From positions 806,001 through 870,000 of the forward strand of contig JAKOVH010000016.1 of the NCBI GenBank assembly GCA_029782145.1: a stretch of DNA of 64,000 nucleotides, in the 5' to 3' direction. Shown in pieces: positions 8,467 through 17,549 of the stretch. Each line of letters starts with the position of its first letter. The first letter of the stretch is position 1. The position numbers and the translations under genes are program-made. Source of the stretch: Actinomycetes bacterium. GTDB lineage: Bacteria; Actinomycetota; Acidimicrobiia; Acidimicrobiales; Acidimicrobilacustridaceae. Under the pieces are notes generated by a model. The model saw nothing but the letters and a program-made list of their open reading frames with translations. It had not been told where the DNA came from and made no database searches.

Positions 8467-10110
8467 GTGCCGACCTGCTCCGAGACGTCCCGGCGCGCGC
8501 GCCCGGTGCTGGCAGGGGTGCTCGCCCTCGTGCTGCTCGCCGCGGCGGCGTGCTCGGGCTCGTCGACCGCCGGCGACCCGTCGACCACCGACGTCGCCGC
8601 GCCGCCGGTGGCCACTGGCCCTCGCCAGGGCGGCACGCTCGACATCGCCGTGCCCGTCGAGCCCGTCTCCTGGTCGCCGGCCGGCCCGGCGTGGACGGCC
8701 TCGGAGCTGCAGGCGGCGAGGGCCGTCTACGACCGGTTGGTGGCACGCGACGCCGACGACCTCCCCACCCCGGACCTGGCCCAGGCCGTCACGTCCAACG
8801 CCGACCACACCGTCTGGACCATCGACCTGCGACCCGGCGTCACCTTCCACGACGGCACGCCTCTCGACGCCACGGCCGTGGCTGCCAACCTCGAGGCCCA
8901 GCGTGCCGCGCCCCACGCCGCCGCGCTGCTCGCCCCGGTGCAGTCGGTCCAGGTCGCCGACGCCGACACCGTCGTGGTCACCATGAGCTCGCCGTGGTCG
9001 ACCTTCCCCCAGGTGCTCAGCACCCAGGTCGGCTACGTCGCCGCCCCCTCGGTGCTGGCCGGCACGTCGCCGACACCCGTCGGCACCGGGCCCTTCGCCT
9101 ACTCCGCGACCGGCACCGACGGCTCGATGACCCTGGTGCGCAACAGCGCCTACTGGAAGCCGGGCCTGCCCCACCTCGACGCCGTGCGGCTCGTGCCGAT
9201 GGCCGACGCCTCCGACCGGGTCGACGCCGCCCTCGACGGCAGCGCCGAGCTCGTGCTCGTCGACGAGCCGCGCCAGCTCAGCCGCGTCGACGCGCTCGGC
9301 GACACGGCCGGTGTGACGGTGCTGGAGGACCGCAACGGCGAGCGGCCCAAGGTCTCCATCGCCTTCGAGACCGGCCGTCCTCCGTTCGACCACATCACGG
9401 CCCGGCGCGCCGTGGCGCTGGCCACCGACCGCCAGGAGCTGCTCGACAAGGTGTTCGACGGTCAGGGCACGGTCGCACGCGGGCTCATCAGCGACTCGTC
9501 GCCGTGGTTCAGCGACCACGCCACGCCCCAGCGCGACGTCGACCGGGCCAAGAAGCAGGTCGAGGACTACACCAAGGAGACCGGCCTGCCGCTGTCGTTC
9601 ACCGTGCTCGTGCCCGACGACCCGACCGTGTCGCACGTGGCGTCGCTGTGGCGGCTGCAGCTGGCCCAGGCAGGCATCGAGGTGGCGCTGCAACCGGTCG
9701 ACCAGGCCACCCTCGCCGCGTCCACCCTGGCGGGCCAGTACCAGGCCGCGGTCCAGGTGGGCTTCGCCGACCCCCATCCCGACCTGTACGAGCCGTTGTT
9801 CCGGGGCATCCCGGCCGAGCAGCCGGCCCTGAACACCAACGTCACCCGCTACGTGAACCCGGCCGTCACCAAGGCCTTCGCCGACGCCCGCGCCACCGAC
9901 GACGTCACCCGCCAGGTCGACGACTACCGCATCGTCCAGGAGCAGCTCTCGGTCGACAACCCCTACCTGTTCCTCATCCAGGTCCGCAGCGTGGCGCTGG
10001 CCTCCAAGGCGCTGCGCGACGTCACGTCGTGGTCGGCGGGGTCGGGAGCCGCGGCGCTGGCCGAGGACGGCGCCACGGTGAACCTGGCCCAGATCTGGAT
10101 CGACCGGTAG
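8467..10110 (+). CDS. ABC transporter substrate-binding lipoprotein (SBP_bac_5, peptide/nickel type)
   Basis: A 547-residue extracytoplasmic solute-binding protein. It begins with a lipoprotein signal: Arg-containing n-region, hydrophobic 'VLAGVLALVLLAAAA', then Cys29 as the predicted lipidation site, followed by a Ser/Thr/Asp-rich linker. The mature part has the family-5 pattern: 'RQGGTLDIAV', 'NADHTVWTIDLRPGVTFHDG', 'GTGPFAY', 'RNSAYWKPGLPHLDAV'. It should capture oligopeptides or similar ligands at the cell surface. No permease or ATPase gene lies nearby, so it is an orphan within this window. The GTG start is chosen from the signal peptide and the -10 box just upstream. Confidence 0.88.
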   Translation: MPTCSETSRRARPVLAGVLALVLLAAAACSGSSTAGDPSTTDVAAPPVATGPRQGGTLDIAVPVEPVSWSPAGPAWTASELQAARAVYDRLVARDADDLPTPDLAQAVTSNADHTVWTIDLRPGVTFHDGTPLDATAVAANLEAQRAAPHAAALLAPVQSVQVADADTVVVTMSSPWSTFPQVLSTQVGYVAAPSVLAGTSPTPVGTGPFAYSATGTDGSMTLVRNSAYWKPGLPHLDAVRLVPMADASDRVDAALDGSAELVLVDEPRQLSRVDALGDTAGVTVLEDRNGERPKVSIAFETGRPPFDHITARRAVALATDRQELLDKVFDGQGTVARGLISDSSPWFSDHATPQRDVDRAKKQVEDYTKETGLPLSFTVLVPDDPTVSHVASLWRLQLAQAGIEVALQPVDQATLAASTLAGQYQAAVQVGFADPHPDLYEPLFRGIPAEQPALNTNVTRYVNPAVTKAFADARATDDVTRQVDDYRIVQEQLSVDNPYLFLIQVRSVALASKALRDVTSWSAGSGAAALAEDGATVNLAQIWIDR

Positions 10111-10148
10111 GGAAGAGGGCCACCCCGACGCCCGGGCCGGCCCGTGGG

Positions 10149-10154
10149 TAGGTT
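10149..10154 (+). promoter_or_regulatory. -10 box of leaderless fumC
   Basis: TAGGTT lies 7 bases before the ATG at 10162; there is no ribosome-binding site between them. Confidence 0.45.
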
Positions 10155-10161
10155 GCGCGCC

Positions 10162-11583
10162 ATGAGCGAGACCGACCTGTTGCCTGCCGGGCCGCCGATG
10201 CGCACCGAGCACGACTCGATGGGCGACGTGCTCGTCCCGGCCGACGCCAAGTACGCCGCGCAGACCCAGAGGGCCGTGGAGAACTTCCCGATCTCCGGCA
10301 TCCCCATCGACCGTCGCCTCATCCGCGCCCTCGCCGTGCTCAAGGGTGCGGCGGCCGAGGTGAACGCCTCGCTGCGGGACGTGGCGCTCGACCGGCGGGT
10401 CGCCACGGCGATCCGGGAGGCGGCCGAGGAGGTGGCCGAGGGGGTGTGGGACTCGGAGTTCCCGGTCGACGTGTTCCAGACCGGGTCGGGCACCTCGTCG
10501 AACATGAACGCCAACGAGGTCCTCGCCACGCTGGCCTCGGAGCGGCTCGGCGAGCCCGGGTCGGTGCACCCCAACGACCACGTCAACGCCTCGCAGAGCT
10601 CCAACGACGTGTTCCCGTCGGCCGTGCACCTCGCCGTCGTGGAGTCCGTCTCCGACGAGCTCATCCCGGCCGTCGAGCACCTGCGCGGCGCCTTCGGGCG
10701 CAAGGCCCGCCAGTTCCGCTCGGTGGTGAAGGCCGGCCGCACCCACCTGATGGACGCCACGCCGGTCACCGTCGGCCAGGAGATGGGCGGCTACGCGGCC
10801 CAACTGGCCGCCGCGGTGGAACGCCTGGAGCAGATGCTGCCCCGGGTGGGCCAGCTGCCCCTGGGCGGCACGGCCGTGGGCACCGGCATCAACGCCCCCA
10901 AGACGTTCGCCCCGAAGGTCGTGGCCCGGCTGGTCGAACGCACGGGCCTGCCGCTCAGCGAGGCACCGGACCACTTCGCCGCCCAGGGGGCGCGCGATGG
11001 GCTGGTGGAGGCGTCGGGGCAGCTGCGGGCCCTGGCCGTCGCCCTCACCAAGATCGCCAACGACCTGCGGTGGATGGCGTCGGGGCCCCGCACCGGCCTG
11101 GCCGAGATCCGCCTGCCCGACCTCCAACCCGGGTCGTCGATCATGCCCGGCAAGGTCAACCCGGTGCTGTGCGAGGCGGTCACCCAGGTCGCCGCCCAGG
11201 TGATCGGCAACGACGCCGCCGTGGCCTTCGGCGGCAGCCAGGGCAACTTCGAGTTGAACGTCTACGTGCCGATGATGGCCCGCAACCTGCTCGAGTCGAT
11301 CGGCCTGCTCAGCAACGTCTGTCGGGTCTTCGCCGACCGCTGCGTCGACGGCATCGAGGTCGACGAGGCCCGCTGCCGGGCCTACGCCGAGTCGTCGCCG
11401 TCGCTCGGCACGTCGCTCAACCCCTACCTCGGCTACGAGAAGGCCGCCGAGCTGGTGAAGGCGTCGGTGAGGAGCGGCCGCAGCATCCGCGAGCTGGTGC
11501 TGGACGAGGGCCTGATGTCCGCCGACGACCTTGACCGGGCCCTCGACGTGCTCGGGATGACGAAGGGGGGCGTGCGGAGGTGA
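10162..11583 (+). CDS. fumC: Class II fumarate hydratase
   Basis: A 473-residue cytosolic TCA-cycle enzyme interconverting fumarate and L-malate. The fumarase/aspartase superfamily signature [11 protein letters not shown] is at residues 324-334 on the catalytic flexible loop. Other substrate-binding segments are '[14 protein letters not shown]' (about 107-120) and '[11 protein letters not shown]' with His195. Length matches class II enzymes (about 460-475). The frame is open to a GTG at 10144, but the ATG at 10162 follows a -10 box by 7 bases and matches the usual N-terminus. The product, malate, feeds the same C4 pool as the malyl-CoA lyase encoded at 15.5 kb. Confidence 0.95.
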   Translation: MSETDLLPAGPPMRTEHDSMGDVLVPADAKYAAQTQRAVENFPISGIPIDRRLIRALAVLKGAAAEVNASLRDVALDRRVATAIREAAEEVAEGVWDSEFPVDVFQTGSGTSSNMNANEVLATLASERLGEPGSVHPNDHVNASQSSNDVFPSAVHLAVVESVSDELIPAVEHLRGAFGRKARQFRSVVKAGRTHLMDATPVTVGQEMGGYAAQLAAAVERLEQMLPRVGQLPLGGTAVGTGINAPKTFAPKVVARLVERTGLPLSEAPDHFAAQGARDGLVEASGQLRALAVALTKIANDLRWMASGPRTGLAEIRLPDLQPGSSIMPGKVNPVLCEAVTQVAAQVIGNDAAVAFGGSQGNFELNVYVPMMARNLLESIGLLSNVCRVFADRCVDGIEVDEARCRAYAESSPSLGTSLNPYLGYEKAAELVKASVRSGRSIRELVLDEGLMSADDLDRALDVLGMTKGGVRR

Positions 11584-11601
11584 GCCCCGCCGCCGGGGTC
11601 G

Positions 11602-12120
11602 TCAGCCGAGGGCGGGCGTGCCCAGGAAGGGGGAGGGGTCGCCGACGTCGGGGATGACCGGCACCGTCCAGTCCATGCGGTCCGAGAGGTTCTCGGCGAC
11701 GACCCGCCAGGCCTCTGGGTCCCAGCCCTCGGCGAGGGCCTCGACCTGGTGGTGCTGGTTGACGTGCACGAACGCGGGCAGCGCCTCGAGGCCCATCGCC
11801 TTCACCGCCAGGCGCTCGGGGTCGGCGAACACGAGGAACTCGTCGGTGAGCGGGCCCATGAACTGGCGGCCCTCGTCGACCGAGCAGGTCACCAGGAACG
11901 CGATGCGCACGTCGGCCTCGGCGTAGCGACGCAGCACCCGGGCGGCCGTGTCGAGGATCCACGAGCTCTCGAGGGTGTAGGGGTCGAGCGCGACGATGGC
12001 GAGGTGGAACGTGGTGGTCCACTCCTCGATCGTGCGGGGCGAGCCCTTCAGGGGGGTGAGCTGCACGTCGGCCGGCACGTCGGTGATCACGGCCCGGAAA
12101 GGTAGCGCGGCTAGGTTCAC
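11602..12120 (-). CDS. Conserved thioredoxin-fold protein without CXXC
   Basis: A 172-residue protein of a conserved actinobacterial family of unknown function. It starts 'VNLAALPFRAVITDVPADVQL', and the middle has a thioredoxin-like alternation of strands and helices ('FHLAIVALDPYTLESSWILDTA', 'ALPAFVHVNQHHQVEALAEGWDP'). The cis-Pro region 'EALPAFVHV' is present but the CXXC active site is not; the only Cys is in 'LVTCSVDEGRQF'. It is therefore unlikely to be a conventional thiol-disulfide oxidoreductase. The GTG start fits the conserved N-terminus. The gene is convergent with fumC and divergent from the membrane protein at 12166. Confidence 0.7.
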   Translation of the reverse strand: MNLAALPFRAVITDVPADVQLTPLKGSPRTIEEWTTTFHLAIVALDPYTLESSWILDTAARVLRRYAEADVRIAFLVTCSVDEGRQFMGPLTDEFLVFADPERLAVKAMGLEALPAFVHVNQHHQVEALAEGWDPEAWRVVAENLSDRMDWTVPVIPDVGDPSPFLGTPALG

Positions 12121-12165
12121 GGGAGCACACCCCGGGCCTGCCGCCCGCCGACGACAGGAGCCAGC

Positions 12166-12612
12166 GTGACCGTCCTCGCCGCCATCGACTCGACCGGCTA
12201 CAAGATCATGCTGCTGCTGCACCTCCTCGCGGTGGTGGTCGGGTTCGCCCCCGCCTGGCTCGCCCCGGCGCTGGTGCGCCTCACCGCCAACGGCGACCGG
12301 GCGGCCGCCGACCAGCTCGAGGCCTCGGTGCTGCGCTTCTCCCTGCCGGGCATCGCCGTCGCCGGCCTCCTCGGCTTCGGGCTGTCGGGCATGAGCGATG
12401 ACTTCTACAAGATGTCGCAGGCCTGGCTCTCCATCGCCATCGTCCTCTGGCTGGCCCTGCTGGCGGTGATCTTCTTCGTGGCCCGGCCGGCCATCACCGC
12501 GTTCCGCGACGGCGACGCGACCGCCCGGGGCCGGGTGATGATGGCCACCGGCGTCAGCCACCTCGTCCTGGTCGTGATGCTGTACCTCATGATCTTCAAG
12601 CCGGGCCTCTGA
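12166..12612 (+). CDS. Small integral membrane protein (DUF2269-like)
   Basis: A 148-residue protein with four predicted membrane segments, at about residues 12-33, 62-80, 86-107 and 127-145. A charged cytoplasmic loop 'RLTANGDRAAADQLEA' follows the first. The layout resembles the DUF2269/predicted integral membrane family; function unknown. The GTG start is preceded by CAGGAGC at a suitable distance. A TAGGTT box at 12112-12117 could serve as -10, giving a leader of about 40 bases. Confidence 0.65.
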   Translation: MTVLAAIDSTGYKIMLLLHLLAVVVGFAPAWLAPALVRLTANGDRAAADQLEASVLRFSLPGIAVAGLLGFGLSGMSDDFYKMSQAWLSIAIVLWLALLAVIFFVARPAITAFRDGDATARGRVMMATGVSHLVLVVMLYLMIFKPGL

Positions 12613-12659
12613 AGCTGAGCGGCCGGTTCTCACCACGGGGCGGGCGGCCGAGGCCTCGG

Positions 12660-12665
12660 TAGGGT
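12660..12665 (+). promoter_or_regulatory. -10 box of leaderless gene at 12673
   Basis: TAGGGT lies 7 bases before the ATG at 12673, which has no ribosome-binding site. Confidence 0.45.
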
Positions 12666-12672
12666 CGTCGTG

Positions 12673-13473
12673 ATGCACCCGATCGAGCGGCTCCGCTACG
12701 TGGCCCGGGCCACCGGCTACCCGGCGGGCATGGTCGTGGAGGAGGCGGCGCAGGCGCTGGCCTCGTTCACCTCCGACCCCCAGGGGCTGGTCACCGCCTG
12801 CCGCCGCCTGGTGTCCCGCCAGCCGTCGTCGGCGCCGCTCGTGTGGCTGTGCGCCCGGGTGCTCACCGCGGGCGACCCGCGGGCCGAGATCCGCGACGCG
12901 CTGGCCGAGCTGGAGGGCGACCGCACCAGCGCCGAGCTCTCCCACGCCCTGCCCGACGACGCCAGCGTGCTGGTGCTGGGCTGGCCCGAGTTGATCGCCG
13001 AGGCGCTGCCCCGGCGCGGCGACCTCGAGGTGCTGGTGGTCGACGTGCTGTCGGAGGGGTCGGGGCTGGTGCGCCGCCTGCTGCACGCCGACGTCGACGC
13101 CGTCGACGTCCCGCTCGCCGGGCTGGGGGCGGCCGCGGCCCAGGCCGACCTCGTGCTGCTCGAGGCAGGGGCGGTGGCGCCGACGGAGTTCCTGGCGGTC
13201 AGCGGCTCCCGAGCGGCCGCCGCGGTGGCCCGCCACGCCGGTGTCCCCGTGTGGCTGGTCGCCGGGGTGGGCCGGCTGCTCCCCGAGCGGATGTGGCTGC
13301 CGATCCGCGAGCGGGTCCTCGGCGACGAGACGTGGGACGCCGACGACGAGGCCGTGCCGCTCGACCTGGTCGACCGCATCGTGGGGCCCGCCGGCCCGCA
13401 GGAGGTCGCCGAGGCGCTCCGCCGCACGGACTGGCCCGTGGCGCCCGAGCTGTTCAAGGGCGACGTGATCTGA
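12673..13473 (+). CDS. IF-2B alpha/beta/delta-like hypothetical protein
   Basis: A 266-residue protein. The C-terminal two thirds resemble the Rossmann-like domain of the eIF-2B / methylthioribose-1-phosphate isomerase superfamily: 'LEVLVVDVLSEGSGLVRRLL', 'ADLVLLEAGAVAPTEFLAVSGSRAAAAVARHAGVPVWLVAG'. In that superfamily these elements bind sugar phosphates or nucleotides. The catalytic Cys and Asp of the isomerases cannot be placed, so enzymatic activity is uncertain. The GTG at 12670 directly precedes the ATG; I chose the ATG because it sits 7 bases from the -10 box. Confidence 0.6.
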   Translation: MHPIERLRYVARATGYPAGMVVEEAAQALASFTSDPQGLVTACRRLVSRQPSSAPLVWLCARVLTAGDPRAEIRDALAELEGDRTSAELSHALPDDASVLVLGWPELIAEALPRRGDLEVLVVDVLSEGSGLVRRLLHADVDAVDVPLAGLGAAAAQADLVLLEAGAVAPTEFLAVSGSRAAAAVARHAGVPVWLVAGVGRLLPERMWLPIRERVLGDETWDADDEAVPLDLVDRIVGPAGPQEVAEALRRTDWPVAPELFKGDVI

Positions 13474-13524
13474 CCGCAGTCGGCGAGCCGCCGGGTGGAC
13501 GGACCCCGGCCGGCGACGGCTCGG

Positions 13525-13530
13525 TAGGGT
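13525..13530 (+). promoter_or_regulatory. -10 box of leaderless dienelactone hydrolase gene
   Basis: TAGGGT lies 6 bases before the ATG at 13537. Confidence 0.45.
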
Positions 13531-13536
13531 GCAGCC

Positions 13537-14229
13537 ATGGGTGAACTCGTCTCCTTCCCGAGCAACGGCCACGAGGCGGGGGGCTACCTCGCCGTCCCCC
13601 GCTCCGGCAGCGGCCCCGGCCTGGTGGTGATCCAGGAGTGGTGGGGGCTGGTGCCCCACATCAAGGACGTGTGCGACCGCTTCGCCACCGAGGGGTTCGT
13701 GGCCCTCGCGCCCGACCTCTACCACGGCGCCTCGGTCGCCAACAGCGAGCCCGACGAGGCCGGCAAGCTCATGATGGCGCTCAACACCGACCAGGCGGTG
13801 AAGGACATGAGCGGCGCCGTCGACTTCCTGCTCGGCCACGACGCCGTCACCAGCAGCCACGTGGGCGTCACCGGCTTCTGCATGGGCGGCGGCCTGGCCC
13901 TCGCCCTGGCCTGCGCCCGGCCCGACGCCGTCAGCGCCTGCGCGCCGTTCTACGGCGTCATCCCGTGGTCGAGCCTGCAGCCCGACTACTCGAAGCTCGA
14001 GGCGTCGATCCTGGGCAACTTCGCCGAGGGCGACTCGATGTTCACCCCGACGATGGTGCGCGAGCTCGAGGACCGGTTGCGGGCCGAGGGCAAGGAGGTG
14101 GAGTTCATCATCCATCCCGCGACCCAGCACGCCTTCTTCAACGACACCCGTCCCGAGGTCTACGACGAAGAGGCGTCGGGCCGCTGTTGGTCCTCCATCG
14201 TGCCGTTCCTCCGGGCCAACATCACCTGA
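13537..14229 (+). CDS. Dienelactone hydrolase family protein
   Basis: A 230-residue alpha/beta hydrolase of the dienelactone hydrolase family. The nucleophile is Cys115 in the elbow GFCMGG, as in carboxymethylenebutenolidase. The Asp is likely the one in 'FAEGDSMFTP' and the His the one in 'HPATQHAFFND'. The 'VIQEWWGLVPHIKDVCDRFA' segment is diagnostic for the family. Enzymes of this type open dienelactones in chlorocatechol degradation, but many paralogues act on other esters, so the substrate is not assigned. It is followed 10 bases later by the DUF885 gene on the same strand. Confidence 0.85.
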   Translation: MGELVSFPSNGHEAGGYLAVPRSGSGPGLVVIQEWWGLVPHIKDVCDRFATEGFVALAPDLYHGASVANSEPDEAGKLMMALNTDQAVKDMSGAVDFLLGHDAVTSSHVGVTGFCMGGGLALALACARPDAVSACAPFYGVIPWSSLQPDYSKLEASILGNFAEGDSMFTPTMVRELEDRLRAEGKEVEFIIHPATQHAFFNDTRPEVYDEEASGRCWSSIVPFLRANIT

Positions 14230-14239
14230 GCCGACGGGC

Positions 14240-15448
14240 ATGGCCGACCCCGTCTCGGGCGCCACCGTCGTCGACCGCTACCTCGAGCTCGGGCTCCGGC
14301 TCGGCCGCCACGTCGACGGCTTCGTCGACGCCTACTACGGCCCGCCCGTGCTCGCCGAGCTGGTGGCCGCCGAGCCGGTGCACCCCCCGGCGGCGCTGGT
14401 GGCCGAGGCCGCCGCGCTGCTCGGCGACCTCGACGGGGGAGTCGACGCCGGCACGGTCGACGCCGCCCGGCGGCGGTGGCTGCGGGCCCAGGTGGTCGGG
14501 TTGCACACCAGCGTCCAGAAGTTGGCCGGCGAACCGATCGCCTACGCCGACGAGGTCGAGCGCTGCTACGGCGTACGGCCCACGTTCCGTGACGAAGAGC
14601 GCTTCGCCGCCGCCCACCGCCGCCTCGACGAGGCCCTGCCCGGCAGCGGCCCGATCCGCGAGCGCGTCGTCGCCTGGCGGGAGGCCCAGGCCATCCCGGT
14701 CGAGAAGCTCGAGCCCGTGCTGCGCTCCCTGGCCGACGACTTCCGGGAGCGCACCCAGCGGCTCTTCGGCCTGCCCGAGGGCGAGCACGTCGAGTGGGAG
14801 CTGGCCCACGACCAGCCCTGGTCGGGCTTCAACTACTACCTCGGTGAGCTGCGCAGCCGGGTGGCGATCAACACCGACCTGCCCGTGCTGTCGACGAGCA
14901 TCGCCCACCTGGTGGCCCACGAGGCCTACCCCGGCCACCACACCGAGCACTCCCGCAAGGAGGCCGGCCTGGTGCGTCGGCGGGGCTGGCTGGAGGAGAC
15001 CATCTTCCTGGTGGGCACGCCGCAGTGCCTCCTGGCCGAGGGCCTCGCCGACCTGGCCCTGGAGGTGATCGCCGGGGAGCGGCCCGAGGCACTGGTGGCC
15101 GAGCACCTCCGCTCGCTCGGCATCCCCTACGACCCCGACGTCGTGGCCGCCGTGCGCGTCGCCAGCGAGTCGCTCGACGCGGTGCGGGCCAACGCCGCCT
15201 GGCTGCTCCACGCCGACGGCCAGCCGGTCGACGACGTGGTCGCCTACCTCGAGCGGTGGGGGCTGCTGCCCGCCGCCCGGGCGGCCAAGGCGGTGGAGTT
15301 CCTCACCTCGGCGACGTGGCGGTCCTACATCTCCTGCTACGTCGAAGGCCTGCCCCTGTGCCGGGCCTACGTGAAGGGCGACCCGGGCCGCTTCGCCACC
15401 CTGCTCACCGAGCAGCTGGTGCCGGCCGACCTGGCCGCGGCGGCCTGA
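14240..15448 (+). CDS. DUF885 family protein with metalloprotease-like HEAYPGHH motif
   Basis: A 402-residue protein. The motif HEAYPGHH (about residues 229-236) and a downstream 'LAEGLADLAL' Glu-containing segment are the hallmark of DUF885. That family is structurally related to zinc carboxypeptidases/oligopeptidases with an HExxH-like zinc site. Most DUF885 proteins are longer (about 550 residues), so this is a compact member. No signal peptide is seen, so it is probably cytoplasmic. The ATG lies 10 bases after the previous stop, suggesting an operon. Peptidase activity is inferred, not shown. Confidence 0.75.
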   Translation: MADPVSGATVVDRYLELGLRLGRHVDGFVDAYYGPPVLAELVAAEPVHPPAALVAEAAALLGDLDGGVDAGTVDAARRRWLRAQVVGLHTSVQKLAGEPIAYADEVERCYGVRPTFRDEERFAAAHRRLDEALPGSGPIRERVVAWREAQAIPVEKLEPVLRSLADDFRERTQRLFGLPEGEHVEWELAHDQPWSGFNYYLGELRSRVAINTDLPVLSTSIAHLVAHEAYPGHHTEHSRKEAGLVRRRGWLEETIFLVGTPQCLLAEGLADLALEVIAGERPEALVAEHLRSLGIPYDPDVVAAVRVASESLDAVRANAAWLLHADGQPVDDVVAYLERWGLLPAARAAKAVEFLTSATWRSYISCYVEGLPLCRAYVKGDPGRFATLLTEQLVPADLAAAA

Positions 15449-15478
15449 CGTCACTTCGCGCCGCTGGCTACCGACGGG

Positions 15479-15484
15479 TAGGTT
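15479..15484 (+). promoter_or_regulatory. -10 box of leaderless malyl-CoA lyase gene
   Basis: TAGGTT lies 6 bases before the ATG at 15491. Confidence 0.45.
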
Positions 15485-15490
15485 CGGGGC

Positions 15491-16540
15491 ATGCGGAATC
15501 CCAAGGACTTCTTCCGTCCCCTCGCGGTCGGTGCCCCAGAACCGGCGCGGGAGATCCCGGTCAAGCCCTCGCGCATGATCCACTTCTTCCCGCCGTCGAA
15601 CGAGAAGATGGTGGGCAAGCTGCCCGACATCGTCCCGACCGTCGACGTGCTGCTCGCCAACCTCGAGGACGGCGTGCCGGCCGCCGACAAGGAAGCGGCC
15701 CGGGCCGGGCTGGTGAAGGTCGGGCAGACGGTCGACTTCGGTCGCACCCAGTTCTGGACCCGCGTCAACTCGCTCGACTCGCCGTGGTGCCTCGACGACC
15801 TCACCGCCGCGGTCACCCAGGTGGGCGACAAGCTCGACGTGATCATGATCCCCAAGGTCGAGGGGCCCGAGGACATCCACTACGTCGACCGGCTCCTCGC
15901 CCAGCTCGAGGCCAAGGCCCGCCTGTCCCGGCCGATCCTGGTGCACGCCATCCTCGAGACGGCCCGGGGCGTCGCCAACGTCGAAGAGATCTGCGGGGCC
16001 AGCCCCCGCATGCAGGGCCTCTCGCTCGGCCCGGCCGACCTCGCCGCCAACCGCCGCATGAAGACCACGCGCGTGGGCGGCGGCCACCCCGGCTACCTCG
16101 TGCGCCAGGACCCGGTCGACGGCGACATCGAGGGCGCCCGCACCACCTACCAGCAGGACCTGTGGCACTACACCATCGCCCGCATGGTCGACGCCTGCGT
16201 GAGCAACGGGATCCTCCCGTACTACGGGCCCTTCGGCGACATCAAGGACGTGGTGGCCTGCGAGGACCAGTTCCGCAACGCCTTCCTGCTCGGCTGCGTC
16301 GGCGCCTGGAGCCTCCACCCCGTGCAGATCGGCATCGCCAAGAAGGTGTTCAGCCCCGACCCGGCCGACGTCGCCCACGCCCGGCGGGTGATCGACGCCA
16401 TGGGCGACGGCACGGGCGCCATCATGCTCGACGGCAAGATGGAGGACGACGCCTCGGTCAAGCAGTGCCGGGTCATGGTCGAGCTGGCCGAGGCCCTCGC
16501 CGCCGACGACCCCGACCTCGCCGCCGCCTACGCCCTCTGA
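15491..16540 (+). CDS. mcl: L-malyl-CoA / beta-methylmalyl-CoA lyase
   Basis: A 349-residue HpcH/HpaI-superfamily lyase. It matches the Chloroflexus and proteobacterial L-malyl-CoA/beta-methylmalyl-CoA lyases in length and along its whole course: '[21 protein letters not shown]', '[22 protein letters not shown]', '[21 protein letters not shown]', '[26 protein letters not shown]', '[16 protein letters not shown]', '[15 protein letters not shown]'. The metal-binding Glu and Asp of the superfamily are in 'HAILETARG' and 'NLEDGVP'. It cleaves malyl-CoA to glyoxylate and acetyl-CoA and beta-methylmalyl-CoA to glyoxylate and propionyl-CoA. Its neighbours support the ethylmalonyl-CoA pathway. Confidence 0.9.
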   Translation: MRNPKDFFRPLAVGAPEPAREIPVKPSRMIHFFPPSNEKMVGKLPDIVPTVDVLLANLEDGVPAADKEAARAGLVKVGQTVDFGRTQFWTRVNSLDSPWCLDDLTAAVTQVGDKLDVIMIPKVEGPEDIHYVDRLLAQLEAKARLSRPILVHAILETARGVANVEEICGASPRMQGLSLGPADLAANRRMKTTRVGGGHPGYLVRQDPVDGDIEGARTTYQQDLWHYTIARMVDACVSNGILPYYGPFGDIKDVVACEDQFRNAFLLGCVGAWSLHPVQIGIAKKVFSPDPADVAHARRVIDAMGDGTGAIMLDGKMEDDASVKQCRVMVELAEALAADDPDLAAAYAL

Positions 16541-16563
16541 CCTTCCCCCCTCTCCCTCCTGCT

Positions 16564-16618
16564 CCGTTCTGGTGGAGTTTTGCCCCCCGAACCGGGGGGC
16601 AAACCTCCACCAGAACGG
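16564..16618. repeat. Long palindrome, near-copy of the one at 61147
   Basis: Two 25-base arms (16564-16588 and 16594-16618) pair with one mismatch around a 5-base loop GAACC. Both arms contain TTCTGGTGGAG and a C6/G6 tract. There is no T-run after it. It lies between two same-strand CoA-lyase genes and could act as a transcription attenuator or mRNA stabiliser. The outer arm recurs at 61147-61195. Confidence 0.8.
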
Positions 16619-16645
16619 GGTCCTGACCGACTGGAGCGACACCCG

Positions 16646-17521
16646 ATGAGCGATGCACTGCGGCCCCGGCGGTCGGTGCTGTACATGCCCGGCGCCAACG
16701 AGCGCGCCCTCGAGAAGGCCAAGGGCATCCCCGCCGACGCGCTGATCCTCGACCTCGAGGACGCCGTCGCCCCCGATGCCAAGGCCGAGGCCCGCGACAG
16801 GGTGTGCGCGGCCGTGGGCTCCGGGGAGTACGGGGCCAAGGAGCTCGCCATCCGCATCAACGGCCTGGGCACCGACTGGCACGAGGCCGACCTCGCGGCC
16901 GCGGCCGCCGCCGGGCCCGACGGCATCGTGGTGCCCAAGGTGAACAGCGCGGCCGAGGTGGCCCAGCTGGTCGACTCCCTCGAGCGCGCCGGCGCCCCGG
17001 CGACCACGAAGCTGTGGGCGATGGTCGAGACGCCGCAGGCCATGTTCGACGCGGTGGAGATCGCCACCGCCTCGGAGCGCCTCGCCGTGCTGGTGATGGG
17101 CACCAACGACCTGGCCAAGGAGCTGCACGCCGAGCACGTGCCCGGCCGGGCGCCCCTGCAGTGGGGGCTGCAGACCTGCCTGGCCGCCGCTCGCCTGGCC
17201 GGCAAGGTGATCCTCGACGGCGTCTACAACGACATCAAGGACGCCGACGGCTTCCGGGCCGAGTGCGTGCAGGGCCGCCAGTTCGGCTTCGACGGCAAGA
17301 CCCTCATCCACCCCAGCCAGGTCGAGCCCTGCAACGAGGTGTTCGCCCCGAGCGCCGACGAGGTCGCCTCCTCGCGGGAGATCATCGAGGCGTTCGAGCA
17401 GGCCCAGGCCGAGGGCCGAGGCGTCGTCACCGTCAACGGCCGGATGATCGAGAACCTCCACGTCGACAACGCCCGGCGCATCCTGGCCGTGGCCGACGCC
17501 ATCGCCGCGCTCGGGAGCTGA
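16646..17521 (+). CDS. HpcH/HpaI (CitE-like) CoA-ester lyase
   Basis: A 291-residue CitE-like member of the HpcH/HpaI superfamily: 'RPRRSVLYMPGANERALEKA', 'DALILDLEDAVAPDAKAEAR', 'KLWAMVETPQAMFDAVEIA', 'GFDGKTLIHPSQVEPCNEVF'. The metal ligands are the Glu in 'MVETPQA' and the Asp in 'LDLEDAV'. CitE-like proteins beside mcl can be (S)-malyl-CoA thioesterases or a second beta-methylmalyl-CoA lyase; citramalyl-CoA lyase is also possible. The ATG at 16646 has a GGAGCGA site upstream; the longer frame from 16580 runs through the palindrome and is not used. Confidence 0.82.
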   Translation: MSDALRPRRSVLYMPGANERALEKAKGIPADALILDLEDAVAPDAKAEARDRVCAAVGSGEYGAKELAIRINGLGTDWHEADLAAAAAAGPDGIVVPKVNSAAEVAQLVDSLERAGAPATTKLWAMVETPQAMFDAVEIATASERLAVLVMGTNDLAKELHAEHVPGRAPLQWGLQTCLAAARLAGKVILDGVYNDIKDADGFRAECVQGRQFGFDGKTLIHPSQVEPCNEVFAPSADEVASSREIIEAFEQAQAEGRGVVTVNGRMIENLHVDNARRILAVADAIAALGS

Positions 17522-17549
17522 CCCGGCCCGCGGTCAGCTCCGTCGCTGG

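Noticed and set aside
14222-17461. Very long minus-strand open frame (1079 codons) and similar ones at 7492-11127, 3061-5790 and 5959-10110
   Set aside because: They are antisense or out-of-frame shadows caused by high GC, are rich in Gly/Arg/Val/His without domain signatures, and overlap well-supported genes on the other strand. Only the parts at 7492-8397 and 8467-10110 are real genes.
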